The notes under the pieces were generated by a model. It was given only the letters and a program-made list of their open reading frames with translations, searched no databases and was not told where the DNA came from. Position numbers and translations under genes: made by a program. Positions 1 to 8,156 of a stretch of DNA of 15,116 bases are shown piece after piece (within the stretch, counting starts at the first letter, position 1; each line of letters starts with the position of its first letter). This DNA comes from JBBKXP01 sp038251315. Its GTDB lineage: Bacteria; Pseudomonadota; Alphaproteobacteria; Rhodobacterales; Rhodobacteraceae. Location of the stretch: NCBI GenBank assembly GCA_038251315.1, contig JBBSBK010000094.1, positions 1 to 15,116 of the forward strand, in the 5' to 3' direction.

Positions 1-474
1 GATGCGATCCGCGAAATGGCCCAAGTGCAGGGTGGCGTCGTCGGTGCAGGCACCTTGCTGACGACCAAAGACGTGGAAAACGCCAAGGCCGCCGGGGCCA
101 CGTTCGGCGTCAGCCCCGGTGCGACCGACCGTCTGCTGGACGCCTGCGAGGCCAACGACCTGCCGCTTCTGGCCGGAGTCGCGACTACCTCCGAGGCGAT
201 GGCCCTGCTTGAACGCGGCTATACCGTCGCCAAATTCTTTCCTGCTGAAATCAATGGCGGTGCGGCGGCGCTGAAAGCCATCGGCGCACCGCTCCCGCAG
301 GTGCGGTTCTGCCCGACAGGCGGCGTCAGCCTGAAAAACGCCGCCGATTATCTGAAGCTGTCCAACGTCCTGTGCGTCGGCGGGTCATGGGTCGCCCCGG
401 CTGACAAGGTTGCCGCAGGCGACTGGGCGGCGATCACCGCACTGGCGGCCGAGGCTGCAACGCTGCCCCGCTAG
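1..474 (+). CDS. eda: KDPG/KHG aldolase, 3' part (5' end outside the window)
   Basis: This is the C-terminal 157 residues of 2-dehydro-3-deoxyphosphogluconate aldolase, which splits KDPG into pyruvate and glyceraldehyde-3-phosphate in the cytoplasmic Entner-Doudoroff pathway. The reading frame is open from base 1 (Asp-Ala-Ile-Arg-Glu), so the internal ATG at 16 is not taken as the start. Visible family motifs are VGAGTLL, the Schiff-base lysine in KFFPAE (about residue 78 of the fragment), RFCPTGG and GGSWVAPAD. These match the class I aldolase TIM barrel of Eda closely and in order. The N-terminal strand with the catalytic glutamate lies upstream of the window. The TAG stop shares a CTAG tetramer with the stop of the facing gene at 471. 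No edd gene is visible. The identification is firm and only the start is missing. Confidence 0.95.
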   Translation, partial: DAIREMAQVQGGVVGAGTLLTTKDVENAKAAGATFGVSPGATDRLLDACEANDLPLLAGVATTSEAMALLERGYTVAKFFPAEINGGAAALKAIGAPLPQVRFCPTGGVSLKNAADYLKLSNVLCVGGSWVAPADKVAAGDWAAITALAAEAATLPR

Positions 475-737
475 GAAACGCGGCCAGCCCGCCCGCCACG
501 CCGTTTGGGGGGCCCGACACTGTCCAGCGCAGCCCGCAGGGTCAGTGTCATCGGATGGTCGGTTGGCTGGTCTTTGTAGCGCTCGAGTAAAGCCAAAACC
601 TGCGCCCGCGTATCCGACCCCAGCGGCACGCTGAGCGCCCAATCCAGAAACACCGACCGACATTCGGGCGCGCTGATCCCCTCGATCCGGTAGCTTTCAA
701 GGATCAGTTCCTTGGGATCCAGCGCGTCACGGGCCAT
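471..737 (-). CDS. Conserved-looking small hypothetical protein coupled to glnE
   Basis: This 88-residue protein of unknown function is predicted soluble: there is no signal peptide or membrane segment. It is mostly helical in appearance, with an acidic N-terminal half (DPKELILESYR) and a basic tail (PPKRRGGRAGR). The ATG overlaps the glnE stop codon in the sequence TGATG, so it is probably translated by ribosomes finishing glnE and belongs to the same transcript. That tight coupling, and an open frame with normal codon use, are the reasons to accept it as real. Its stop codon (CTA on the plus strand, 471-473) overlaps the eda stop. The frame at 385-663 on the same strand is a shadow of it. 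I do not recognise the family. A role linked to nitrogen control would be only a guess from position. Confidence 0.75.
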   Translation of the reverse strand: MARDALDPKELILESYRIEGISAPECRSVFLDWALSVPLGSDTRAQVLALLERYKDQPTDHPMTLTLRAALDSVGPPKRRGGRAGRVS

Positions 738-3502
738 CAGGACGTCCTCAAATGCGCAGCAATGATCGCGTCGGCAGTCATCGCCGCGGCAATCAGGCCA
801 TTGTGCAAGGTGTCCATGCTGTCAAACCCGGTTTCGCGCAATACCATCCGCCGCCCGCCCTCGCCCAAAGTATCGGGGTCGATCACCCCACCCGTCAGCA
901 ACCGCGCCGCCGCCTGCAAGCGCCAGAAAAGACCCGCCGCGTCCGTCAATGCTGCACCGTCCGCGGCAGTTATCCAACCAGACGCGACACCCGCACTGAT
1001 CTGCCCCGCTAGATCGTTCGCCCCCGACCCCGCCCGCAGTGCCGCCGTCTGCGCCAGCAGTTCGATGTCCTGTCGGCGTCCGGGACCATTCTTGGCGTCC
1101 CAACCCCCATGCCCAAGCCGGGCCGCAGCGATCCGGTCACGCATGTCTGTCACATCTGTCAAAACCGTCGGACCATCGGCCTTTGCCGCAATCAGCTTTT
1201 GGCGAAAGTTGGCGACTTGCACCGCCAACGCCGCCTCGCCCGCCACCGCCCGTGCCCGGGTCAGCGCCAGATGTTCCCATGTCCAGGCCTCAGTCTGCTG
1301 ATAGTCGCGAAAGGCGGTGAACGACGTCGCCACCGGCCCCTGCCGCCCCGACGGGCGCAGGCGCATGTCGACTTCATACAGTTTTCCCTCGCCCATCGGG
1401 GCCGTCAGTGCCGTGACAAGGGCTTGCGTCAGCCGCGCGTAATAGGGGCGCGTGGCCAATGGGCGCGGACCATTCGATGCCTCGACGCCCGCATCGTCAT
1501 AAATCACGATCAGGTCCAGATCAGACGCCGCATTCAGCCGCCCGGCCCCCAGTGATCCCATACCCAGCACGACCGCCCCAGTCCCCGGTGGTGCCCCGTA
1601 TTTACGGGCAAACTCGGCAACCACCACAGGCCACACCCCGGCAACCACCGCCCCCGCCAGATCGGCGTATTGCGCCCCGGCTTCGTCTGCTGTGACCAGC
1701 CCGCGCAAGTGATGCACGCCGATCCTGAAATGCCACTCTTTGCACCAGCGCCGCGCCATGTTCAGCCGCGCTTCGTAATCGGGGCTTTCGGACATGGCGC
1801 GGGTCAACAAGCGGGTCAGCCCCGCCACCCCCGGCCAGTCGGAAAAGAACGCGCCGCCGATCACCGCGTCGAACACATCGGCATTGCGTGACAGATACCC
1901 CGCCAACGCCGGGGCGGTGGCGCAGATATCGACGATCAGGCCCGTCAGTTGCGGATTGGCGTCGAACAGGGAAAACAACTGCACACCCGCAGGCAATCCG
2001 GCAAGGAACCCGTCGAACTGCACCAGCGCCTCGTCGGGTTTGGCGGCCTCGGCCAGTCGCGCCATGATATCGGGGCGCAGACGTTTGAATATCTCGACCG
2101 CGCGGGCCGATCGCAGGGCCGGATAGGTGCGCCAGCGGGCAACGTAATCGGCCCCGAAATCGTCGGCAGGTGCGGTGGCAGCGCCGGGGGCAAAGAACCC
2201 TTCGGTCAGGCTATGAACCTGTTCCAGACGGTCGGAGAGTTCAGCGCGCAGACCCGCAGCGTCGCGGCCCATGAATGCGGCAAGGCGGGCGAAACCTTCA
2301 ACACTGGTCGGCAAAGTTTGGGTCTGCTGGTCGGCGATCATTTGCAGGCGATGTTCCATCTCACGGTGAAAACGGTAATGATCAGATAGGGTTGCGGCAT
2401 CTTCTTGCGGCACCCATCCGGCCCGCGCCAAGGCCACAAGCGCCCCGACCGTGCCGCGCCCACGCAATGTCGGATCGCGCCCCCCCGCGATCAACTGCCG
2501 GGTTTGGGTGAAAAACTCGATCTCGCGGATGCCACCGCGGCCCAGCTTCATGTTATGCCCCTCCAGCACCAGCGGTCCGTGCAACCCTTTGTGGTCGCGG
2601 ATGCGCAGGCGCATGTCGTGCGCGTCCTGAACCGCGGCAAAATCCAGATTTTTGCGCCAGACGAATGGGCGCAAACGGTCGAGGAACCGCTGCCCGGCCA
2701 CCGCATCGCCCGCACAGGGCCGCGCCTTGATATAGGCAGCGCGTTCCCAGGTCCGCCCGACGCTTTCATAGTAGCTTTCCGCTGCTTCCATCGACAGGCA
2801 GACCGGCGTGACAGAGGCGTCGGGCCGCAACCGCAGATCGGTTCGAAAGACGTAGCCGTCGGCGGTATTATCTGAAAGGACACCCGCCAACCGTTTGACG
2901 ATTCTGATGAAACCGGCACGCGCCTCCTGATAGTCGTCGGTGTCGAACCGGGTTTCATCGAACAGGAAGATCAAGTCGATGTCGGAGGAATAATTCAGTT
3001 CGCCCGCACCCAACTTGCCCATCGCCAGCGCGACCATGCCGCCGGCGGTCGTCACGTCGTCCAACGTCAGCATCGGCATGCGGCCGCGCCCCAGATCAGC
3101 CGCAAGCAACCCCCTGAGCGCCACGTCCGTCGCCGCATCGGCGAAATCGGTCAGCATCTGCGTCACTGTCTCAAGCGGCCAGACTCCACCCAGATCGGCC
3201 AAGGCTACCAGCAAGGCGACACGCGCCTTGGCCTGCCGCAGATCGACCGCCAGTCGGTCAGGCGGAATTGCGGCGATCCCGGTCAACAATGCCGCCATCG
3301 CACCTTCGGGATCATCAAACGCGGCTGTGATCCACCCCATTTCGCGCTCCATCAACCGGCCGAGAAAAGGGCTGCATCCCGCTGCCCCGCCAATCAGATC
3401 GGCCAGCCCCCCGCGCGCGTCTGGGAACAGCGTCAACGCCCCTACCCCCAGGTCGGGATCATAGGCATTGGGGGCGCGGGTCATGCGGCTGGCAAGGTCC
3501 AT
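737..3502 (-). CDS. glnE: Bifunctional glutamine synthetase adenylyltransferase/deadenylylase
   Basis: GlnE adds AMP to glutamine synthetase and removes it in response to the PII protein and glutamine, setting the activity of ammonia assimilation. At 921 residues it is close to the roughly 945 of E. coli. It has the family's two nucleotidyltransferase halves. The N-terminal one has G-AGELNYSSDIDLIFLFD around residues 165-182, with metal ligands Asp174 and Asp176, and GRGGIREIEFFTQ at 321-333. A linker carries LFSLFDANPQL near 510. The C-terminal half has GAGRLNAASDLDLIVIYDD around 652-670, with Asp661 and Asp663. In the family the N half removes AMP and the C half adds it. The ATG at 3502 is preceded by a weak AAGG. 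The ATG at codon 7 has no better ribosome site, so the longer form is kept. The stop overlaps the next small gene. Confidence 0.96.
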   Translation of the reverse strand: MDLASRMTRAPNAYDPDLGVGALTLFPDARGGLADLIGGAAGCSPFLGRLMEREMGWITAAFDDPEGAMAALLTGIAAIPPDRLAVDLRQAKARVALLVALADLGGVWPLETVTQMLTDFADAATDVALRGLLAADLGRGRMPMLTLDDVTTAGGMVALAMGKLGAGELNYSSDIDLIFLFDETRFDTDDYQEARAGFIRIVKRLAGVLSDNTADGYVFRTDLRLRPDASVTPVCLSMEAAESYYESVGRTWERAAYIKARPCAGDAVAGQRFLDRLRPFVWRKNLDFAAVQDAHDMRLRIRDHKGLHGPLVLEGHNMKLGRGGIREIEFFTQTRQLIAGGRDPTLRGRGTVGALVALARAGWVPQEDAATLSDHYRFHREMEHRLQMIADQQTQTLPTSVEGFARLAAFMGRDAAGLRAELSDRLEQVHSLTEGFFAPGAATAPADDFGADYVARWRTYPALRSARAVEIFKRLRPDIMARLAEAAKPDEALVQFDGFLAGLPAGVQLFSLFDANPQLTGLIVDICATAPALAGYLSRNADVFDAVIGGAFFSDWPGVAGLTRLLTRAMSESPDYEARLNMARRWCKEWHFRIGVHHLRGLVTADEAGAQYADLAGAVVAGVWPVVVAEFARKYGAPPGTGAVVLGMGSLGAGRLNAASDLDLIVIYDDAGVEASNGPRPLATRPYYARLTQALVTALTAPMGEGKLYEVDMRLRPSGRQGPVATSFTAFRDYQQTEAWTWEHLALTRARAVAGEAALAVQVANFRQKLIAAKADGPTVLTDVTDMRDRIAAARLGHGGWDAKNGPGRRQDIELLAQTAALRAGSGANDLAGQISAGVASGWITAADGAALTDAAGLFWRLQAAARLLTGGVIDPDTLGEGGRRMVLRETGFDSMDTLHNGLIAAAMTADAIIAAHLRTS

Positions 3503-3543
3503 GGTGCACCTTGGGGATTGCCCGCACGAGCGTCAATCGGCAG

Positions 3544-3560
3544 ACGTCATGGGGTGACGT
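3544..3560. repeat. Inverted repeat ACGTCA-N5-TGACGT upstream of glnE
   Basis: Perfect 6-bp arms are separated by TGGGG, centred about 50 bp upstream of the glnE start codon. The position suits an operator or promoter-proximal site for glnE, but the arms are short and no known consensus is matched with certainty. Chance occurrence is possible. Confidence 0.3.
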
Positions 3561-3738
3561 GAGGGCTCGATCCAAGTGATCTTTCACAGGCGCTCGGGTC
3601 CAGGCCGTCACAAGCACACCGCCTGTCGATCTGACCGACACGACACCGCCCGCTACCGGGAAAAGTCGATATTACACGAGTTATCAAGGCACTGCATGCC
3701 ATTCGGTTGATCAATGTAAAAAAGTTTAACATACCCTC

Positions 3739-3767
3739 TTGACCGGGGCGCCCCCAATACTGATATG
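3739..3767 (+). promoter_or_regulatory. Possible sigma70 promoter for the DUF2852 gene
   Basis: TTGACC at 3739-3744 matches five of six consensus -35 bases. A 17-bp spacer leads to a weak -10 candidate, GATATG, at 3762-3767. Initiation would fall near 3774, leaving a leader of about 60 nt before the start at 3834. The -10 is poor, so this is tentative. Confidence 0.3.
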
Positions 3768-3771
3768 CCTG

Positions 3772-3790
3772 ATGTGAAAGCCATTCACAT
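3772..3790. repeat. Perfect 19-bp palindrome ATGTGAA-N5-TTCACAT
   Basis: Seven-base arms (3772-3778 and 3784-3790) flank AGCCA. It contains TGTGA and TCACA half-sites like those of CRP-type regulators, but separated by 7 rather than the usual 6 bases. It lies just at or after the predicted transcription start of the DUF2852 gene, so it could be a repressor operator or a small hairpin in the leader RNA. Confidence 0.45.
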
Positions 3791-3833
3791 GGACTGCAAA
3801 ACCATATCAACCCTGTCACACATGGAGACCCCG

Positions 3834-4319
3834 ATGACCGACACAAGCTATCCCGTTTACTCCAACCGCCACGATGGCATGCGCCGGCCCGGCTGGTTCG
3901 CACGTACTGAATCCTGGCTGGACGAACGCGGCAAAGGTGCCTGGATCGCCGCCATGGTGGTCGGTTTCGTCTTTGTCTGGCCGGTCGGCCTCGCCATTCT
4001 CGCCTATATGATCTGGAGCAAACGCATGTTTTCGAAATCCTGCAATGGCCGCATGATGCACAGGATGCAGGGCGGCCGCCACGACACCTTTCACGCTGCC
4101 CGCGCCGCAATGCGTCCTTCCGGCAACACCGCGTTCGATTCCTACAAGACGGACACGCTGCGCCGCCTGGAAGAAGAACAGGCCAATTTCGAAGCCTTTC
4201 TCGAGCGGCTGCGTGAAGCCAAGGACAAGTCCGAGTTCGACGACTTCATGAACGAACGCGCCAACAACAAGACAAGTACCAAGACCGACGACAGCGCGCC
4301 GGAACCCGACGCCGCCTGA
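3834..4319 (+). CDS. DUF2852 family membrane protein
   Basis: This protein of 161 residues belongs to a family common in alphaproteobacteria whose function is not established. One strong hydrophobic segment covers about residues 37-61 (WIAAMVVGFVFVWPVG onward) and ends in a Trp-Ser-Lys-Arg stop-transfer. A basic stretch with Cys70 follows, then a charged, probably coiled-coil helix at about 102-142 (TLRRLEEEQANFEAFLERLR region) and a polar tail. Taken with the basic residues after the helix, the long C-terminal part is probably cytoplasmic. The start at 3834 is chosen because GGAGA at 3824-3828 sits five bases ahead of it. The in-frame ATGs at 3765 and 3822 would run through the palindrome or overlap that ribosome site. 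The gene is followed by a stem-loop and the RDD gene. Confidence 0.85.
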   Translation: MTDTSYPVYSNRHDGMRRPGWFARTESWLDERGKGAWIAAMVVGFVFVWPVGLAILAYMIWSKRMFSKSCNGRMMHRMQGGRHDTFHAARAAMRPSGNTAFDSYKTDTLRRLEEEQANFEAFLERLREAKDKSEFDDFMNERANNKTSTKTDDSAPEPDAA

Positions 4320-4338
4320 TTTGTTGGAAAGCCACAGG

Positions 4339-4361
4339 GGCGGCCCAGCCAAAGGGCCGCC
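4339..4361 (+). terminator. GC-rich stem-loop between the DUF2852 and RDD genes
   Basis: A perfect 8-bp stem, GGCGGCCC (4339-4346) with GGGCCGCC (4354-4361), has a 7-base loop. It begins 19 bases after the DUF2852 stop. There is no T tract after it, so it could be a weak terminator, an mRNA-stabilising 3' hairpin, or a processing site in a two-gene transcript. Confidence 0.5.
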
Positions 4362-4385
4362 TATGCCGCACAAGGGACATCCACC

Positions 4386-4835
4386 ATGACCACTACCGCC
4401 TACGCCACCCGCCTGCCCGACCCTGATACCCGCGCCGATGTTTATGACGGAGTGCCGCTGAAACGCGGCCTAGCGTGGTTGGTCGATATGGGCCTCATCA
4501 TCGTCATCTGCTTGTTCGCTCTGCCGTTCACGGCTTTTCTGGGCGTGTTCTTTTTTCCCTTCCTGATGCTGGTTCTTGGCTTTTTCTATCGCTGGGCCAC
4601 CATCGCCGGGGGTTCGGCCACGTGGGGGATGCGGATGATGGGGATCGAACTGCGCAACATCGACGGGCTACGCCTGTCGGGCGGCGCGGCATTCTGGCAC
4701 ACCTTAGGTTATTCCGTGTCGGTCGCGGTATTTCCGCTGCAACTGATCTCGGTCGCAATGATGCTGAGCACGTCGCGCAAACAGGGGCTGAGCGATCATC
4801 TGTTGGGTACCGCCGCCGTCAACCGGCTGCTCTGA
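4386..4835 (+). CDS. RDD family integral membrane protein
   Basis: This 149-residue inner-membrane protein carries the three residues that name the family: Arg27 and Asp34 in KRGLAWLVD at the head of the first helix, and Asp137 in GLSDHLLGTAAVNR near the C-terminus. Hydrophobic segments fall at about 30-50, 52-70 and 102-127. Between them is a polar stretch with GGSATWGMRMMGIELR, typical of the family. RDD proteins are thought by some to transport small molecules or ions, but no role is assigned to this one. AAGGGA at 4372-4377 sits eight bases before the ATG. It probably shares a transcript with the DUF2852 gene, unless the stem-loop between them terminates. Confidence 0.88.
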   Translation: MTTTAYATRLPDPDTRADVYDGVPLKRGLAWLVDMGLIIVICLFALPFTAFLGVFFFPFLMLVLGFFYRWATIAGGSATWGMRMMGIELRNIDGLRLSGGAAFWHTLGYSVSVAVFPLQLISVAMMLSTSRKQGLSDHLLGTAAVNRLL

Positions 4836-4872
4836 TCCGCCAGGCGAGGTTAACCGGCTATGAATCAAGGGC

Positions 4873-4901
4873 TTGGCGGGCCTCTGCGGGATTGCTAGGT
4901 T
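4873..4901 (+). promoter_or_regulatory. Possible sigma70 promoter for bpt
   Basis: TTGGCG at 4873-4878, a 17-bp spacer and TAGGTT at 4896-4901 would start transcription near 4908, about 30 bases before the bpt ATG. Match quality is modest (four and three of six bases). Confidence 0.3.
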
Positions 4902-4936
4902 AGCTTGAAAGAAGCAACACCGGTCCGCCCCCGCAC

Positions 4937-5773
4937 ATGCGCCATACCCTGCCCCTTGCGCCCCAGTTCTACGTCACGGCGCCGCAGCCCTGTCCTTACC
5001 TCGATGGCAGGATGGAGCGCAAGCTGTTCACCGCCCTGCAAGGCGACGGCGCGGAAAAGCTGAACGATTCTTTGTCAAAACAGGGGTTCCGGCGATCGCA
5101 GAACGTGCTTTACCGCCCCTCTTGCACAGATTGCGCCGCCTGCCTGTCGGCCCGCGTCCGTGTCACCGATTTCGTCCCGACGCGCAGCCAGAAACGGGTG
5201 ATCCGGCGCAATGCCAATCTGGCGCGGCGGGCGACAAGCCCTTGGGCGACCGAAGCGCAATTTGCCCTGTTCCGGACCTATCTTGATCGCCGTCACGCCG
5301 CCGGTGGCATGGCCGACATGGACCTGTTCGAATTCGCCGCCATGGTCGAAGAAACCCCGGTTCGGTCGCGCCTGATCGAATACCGCGACCGCGACCGGCG
5401 CGACGACGACCCGACCGAAGGCTTGCATGCTGTGTGCCTGACCGACATCCTCGATGACGGCCTTAGCATGGTCTATTCGTTCTTCGATGCCACAATGGAG
5501 CGGCAGTCGCTGGGCACCTACGTGATCCTCGACCACATGGCGATTGCCCGCGAACTGGGACTGCCGTTTGTCTATCTCGGCTATTGGGTGCCGGGCAGCC
5601 GCAAGATGGGCTACAAGGCGAACTTTGCCGGGTTAGAGATTTATCAGGGTGGCAAATGGACGCCGCTGGGCGATCCGGCCACGTACGCGGCCGCAACCCA
5701 TCCGCTGTCGACCGATCCGATTGCCGAACAGGTCGCGCGGATCAACCTGCCGGACACCCGCACGGTTCGCTGA
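4937..5773 (+). CDS. bpt: Aspartate/glutamate leucyltransferase (ATE1-like, N-degron pathway)
   Basis: Bpt moves leucine from leucyl-tRNA onto proteins with N-terminal Asp or Glu, marking them for ClpS/ClpAP degradation. Many genomes label it arginyltransferase because of its relation to eukaryotic ATE1. At 278 residues it has a full family length. The N-terminal domain has FYVTAPQPCPYLDGRMERKLF at residues 11-31 and the cysteine cluster SCTDCAAC (Cys63, 66, 69) together with Cys19. The C-terminal GNAT-like domain has SFFD, LGTYVILDH and YLGYWVPGSRKMGYK (213-227). In eukaryotic ATE1 related cysteines have been reported to bind an iron-sulfur cluster, and whether that holds here is unknown. 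There is no clear Shine-Dalgarno sequence before the ATG, but the N-terminus aligns with the family from residue 1. It ends one base from the converging TRAP permease gene. Confidence 0.93.
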   Translation: MRHTLPLAPQFYVTAPQPCPYLDGRMERKLFTALQGDGAEKLNDSLSKQGFRRSQNVLYRPSCTDCAACLSARVRVTDFVPTRSQKRVIRRNANLARRATSPWATEAQFALFRTYLDRRHAAGGMADMDLFEFAAMVEETPVRSRLIEYRDRDRRDDDPTEGLHAVCLTDILDDGLSMVYSFFDATMERQSLGTYVILDHMAIARELGLPFVYLGYWVPGSRKMGYKANFAGLEIYQGGKWTPLGDPATYAAATHPLSTDPIAEQVARINLPDTRTVR

Positions 5774-5774
5774 C

Positions 5775-8126
5775 CTAGTTCAGCAGGTTCGGTACGATCG
5801 TCACAACCCCCGGCACCAACGCAAGAATCACCAGCGCCACCACCTGGATCAGGATGAACGGGACCACACCGCGATAGATCTGACCGGTCGTGATCTCTTT
5901 TGGCGCCACCCCGCGCAGGTAGAACAGCGCAAAGCCGAAAGGCGGCGTCAGGAACGATGTCTGCAGGTTCACCGCGATCATGATCGTGACCCATTTCGGA
6001 TCGAACGTACCACCATAGATGACCGGCCCGACGATTGGGATGACGATGTAGATGATCTCGAGGAAATCGAGCACGAAGCCGAGGACGAACAGGACCATCA
6101 TGACAATCAGAAACACCGTCCATTCGTTGCTGAACGATTTCAGAAAGTCCTGAATGTAGTGTTCGCCACCAAACGAGATCAGGACCAGATTCAGCACCTG
6201 CGACCCGATCAGGATCGAGAACACCATCGACGTGACCTTGGCCGTTTCGCGCACTACAGGTGCAAGGACGTGGTTGGCAAACAGCAACCAGCACGACCAG
6301 AAGATGCCGAACATGGCGAACAGGAAAGCACCGAACGCGACCATGAACGCGATCCGGTTTTCCAGCAGGACGGTTTCGCCGCTCATCCGCAGGTCAAAGT
6401 TGAAGCCGATCAGCAGCATCAACCCGATCGCGAGTGCGGTCCAGTTGACCATCGCGGTCGACCGGTCCTGATCCTGCAACTTGCGCGACGCGGCCAGCAG
6501 GATCGCGCCGCCGGCACCCAGCGCCGCCGCCGGGGTCGGGTTGGTGATCCCGCCCATGATCGACCCCAGCACCGCAATGATCAGCACCAGCGGCGGAAAT
6601 ATCACCTTGATGAGTTCGTTCTGGCCCAGCCGTCCGGCGGCCACGCGCAGCCCGTAGATCGCCATCAGCGTCGGAACTGCCAGCAACACGGTTGCGGTCC
6701 CCGCTGTCGCCACCGGCGAAATCCACAGCGCATCGACCAGCAGCACCAGCGCCAGCCCGACAGCGCCGATCGCCAGCGGCCGCGCCGGCGCGCCGGGATC
6801 AATCCCGCGCCCGCCCGCCATCACCAGCGCCAGCAGGAAAACCGTGATCGCAATGCCGCTGCCGATCAATGGCGCATCGCTAATCGCCTGCAGCACCAGT
6901 CCGGCGCGTTCATCCTCGCCGAGCTGCCGGGCTGCGGCGACCCCACCCGCACCGTCAATCGTCGCCTGTTCGGCCAGCGCCGCGTCCCAGGCGGACTGAC
7001 CATGCAGGGCAATCATCGATTCGGCGCACTTTTCGGGGACGTTGGTGCGCAGACTGGCCGTCTGACCGGCGTCGGTATAGCTGTCGACGATGACCGACTG
7101 GCTGCCAGCTGCGCCGACCTCGAACGATATGACCAGCGCCACCAACAGGGCGGCGGGGGCGGCCAGGAACCAGGTCAGGCCTTCGTTGCGGCTGAACCGG
7201 CTGCGCTCGCCACCGGCGAAAGCGACGGCGGGGGCTTTGGACGGGTTCAGCAGCGCAAAGCCAAAGGCGTAACCCGCATACAGTACCGCCAGAAAGATGC
7301 CGGGCAGCAAGGCGGACTGGAACAAGGTGCCGACCGACACGACAGCCGGTTCGCCTAGCAGTGTCAGCGCGTCCGAACACCCGGCAGCGGCGGCCCGCTC
7401 CTCTTGGGCGGCGGAAAACAGATCGCCCGCAAGGGTGCCCAGCAGGACGATGACGATCGAGGGCGGAATGATCTGCCCCAGCGTCCCCGACGCGGCGATT
7501 ACCCCTGTGGCCAGCTCCGGCGAATAATTGTTCTTGAGCATGGTCGGCAGCGCCAGCAGACCCATCGTCACCACCGTCGCACCGACGATCCCGGTCGACG
7601 CGGCCAGAAACGCCCCCACCACGACGATCGACACGGCCAATCCGCCGGGCAACGGGCCGAACACGCGGGCCATCTTGGTCAACAACTCGTCGGCGATCCG
7701 GCTGCGTTCCAGCGTGATCCCCATCATCACGAACATGATGACCGCCAGCAGCGTCTCGATCGATTGGCCCGCCAGCACGCGTTCGTTCATCCGGTTGACG
7801 ATGAACCCCAGATTGCGGTCCATCGCCAGTTCCCAGCCGCCCGGAAACAGCGGTTCGGCGGCGCGGGCCAGTTCGGGGTGTGAAAAGACCGATATGTCGT
7901 CGGGTCGGACCCCCTGCGCCACTATGGCGGCGTAGTCGGCGGTCGATGTGTCCACCGCCATGTGGAACAGGATGCCGGACCCGTCCAGCAGGGCGATGAT
8001 GACGAACGATATGATCCCCGCCCCACCGATGGCAAAGGCCACGGGGAACCCCGACAGGATGCCGCCGAAGAGCGACAGAAAGACGATAATCAGTCTGACT
8101 TCGACGCCATCAAGTCCGAAAAGCAT
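5775..8126 (-). CDS. TRAP transporter large permease (DctM type, enlarged)
   Basis: This is the large membrane subunit of a tripartite ATP-independent periplasmic transporter, which drives solute uptake with a sodium gradient. Family motifs are LPGGLAVSIVVVGAFLAAS at about 159, SGTLGQIIPPSIVIVLLG at 213-230, GGITNPTPAAALGAGGAILL near 525, and NLQTSFLTPPFGFALFYLRG at 720-739. It has 783 residues against about 430 in common DctM proteins. The extra length lies in three places: a polar stretch at about 48-120, a short one at 237-262 with Cys250, and a large block at about 335-500. That block has a soluble part with Cys367 followed by added hydrophobic segments. Enlarged forms occur in TRAP systems related to those annotated for mannitol/chloroaromatic compounds. 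It follows the small subunit by 30 bp, with only a weak ribosome site. Confidence 0.92.
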   Translation of the reverse strand: MLFGLDGVEVRLIIVFLSLFGGILSGFPVAFAIGGAGIISFVIIALLDGSGILFHMAVDTSTADYAAIVAQGVRPDDISVFSHPELARAAEPLFPGGWELAMDRNLGFIVNRMNERVLAGQSIETLLAVIMFVMMGITLERSRIADELLTKMARVFGPLPGGLAVSIVVVGAFLAASTGIVGATVVTMGLLALPTMLKNNYSPELATGVIAASGTLGQIIPPSIVIVLLGTLAGDLFSAAQEERAAAAGCSDALTLLGEPAVVSVGTLFQSALLPGIFLAVLYAGYAFGFALLNPSKAPAVAFAGGERSRFSRNEGLTWFLAAPAALLVALVISFEVGAAGSQSVIVDSYTDAGQTASLRTNVPEKCAESMIALHGQSAWDAALAEQATIDGAGGVAAARQLGEDERAGLVLQAISDAPLIGSGIAITVFLLALVMAGGRGIDPGAPARPLAIGAVGLALVLLVDALWISPVATAGTATVLLAVPTLMAIYGLRVAAGRLGQNELIKVIFPPLVLIIAVLGSIMGGITNPTPAAALGAGGAILLAASRKLQDQDRSTAMVNWTALAIGLMLLIGFNFDLRMSGETVLLENRIAFMVAFGAFLFAMFGIFWSCWLLFANHVLAPVVRETAKVTSMVFSILIGSQVLNLVLISFGGEHYIQDFLKSFSNEWTVFLIVMMVLFVLGFVLDFLEIIYIVIPIVGPVIYGGTFDPKWVTIMIAVNLQTSFLTPPFGFALFYLRGVAPKEITTGQIYRGVVPFILIQVVALVILALVPGVVTIVPNLLN

Positions 8127-8156
8127 GCTTGTGTCCGTTCCGTTAAAATGGCGGTG

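Larger units (their letters stand above)
3503..3833. other. Divergent intergenic region between glnE and the DUF2852 gene
   Basis: This 331-bp stretch carries no convincing gene. It must hold the leftward glnE promoter and a rightward promoter for the DUF2852 gene. Two perfect inverted repeats are visible (3544-3560 and 3772-3790) and are listed separately. There is also an 8-bp palindrome TTGATCAA at 3707-3714, which resembles one FNR half-site but lacks a proper partner. The in-frame ATG codons at 3765 and 3822 are upstream of the chosen DUF2852 start and are not taken as coding. Confidence 0.6.

Noticed and set aside
3772..3790. Calling the 19-bp palindrome a CRP site
   Set aside because: The TGTGA and TCACA half-sites are separated by 7 bases instead of 6, so it is reported only as an unassigned dyad.
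3765..3833. Upstream in-frame starts for the DUF2852 protein
   Set aside because: They lack ribosome sites, and the region contains the palindrome and the promoter candidate. GGAGA directly precedes the ATG at 3834.
5649..7358. 569-residue rightward open frame opposite the large TRAP permease gene
   Set aside because: Rich in Arg, His, Gln and Asp with no motif or ribosome site. This is what the complement of a hydrophobic GC-rich gene produces, and the opposite strand carries clear DctM motifs.
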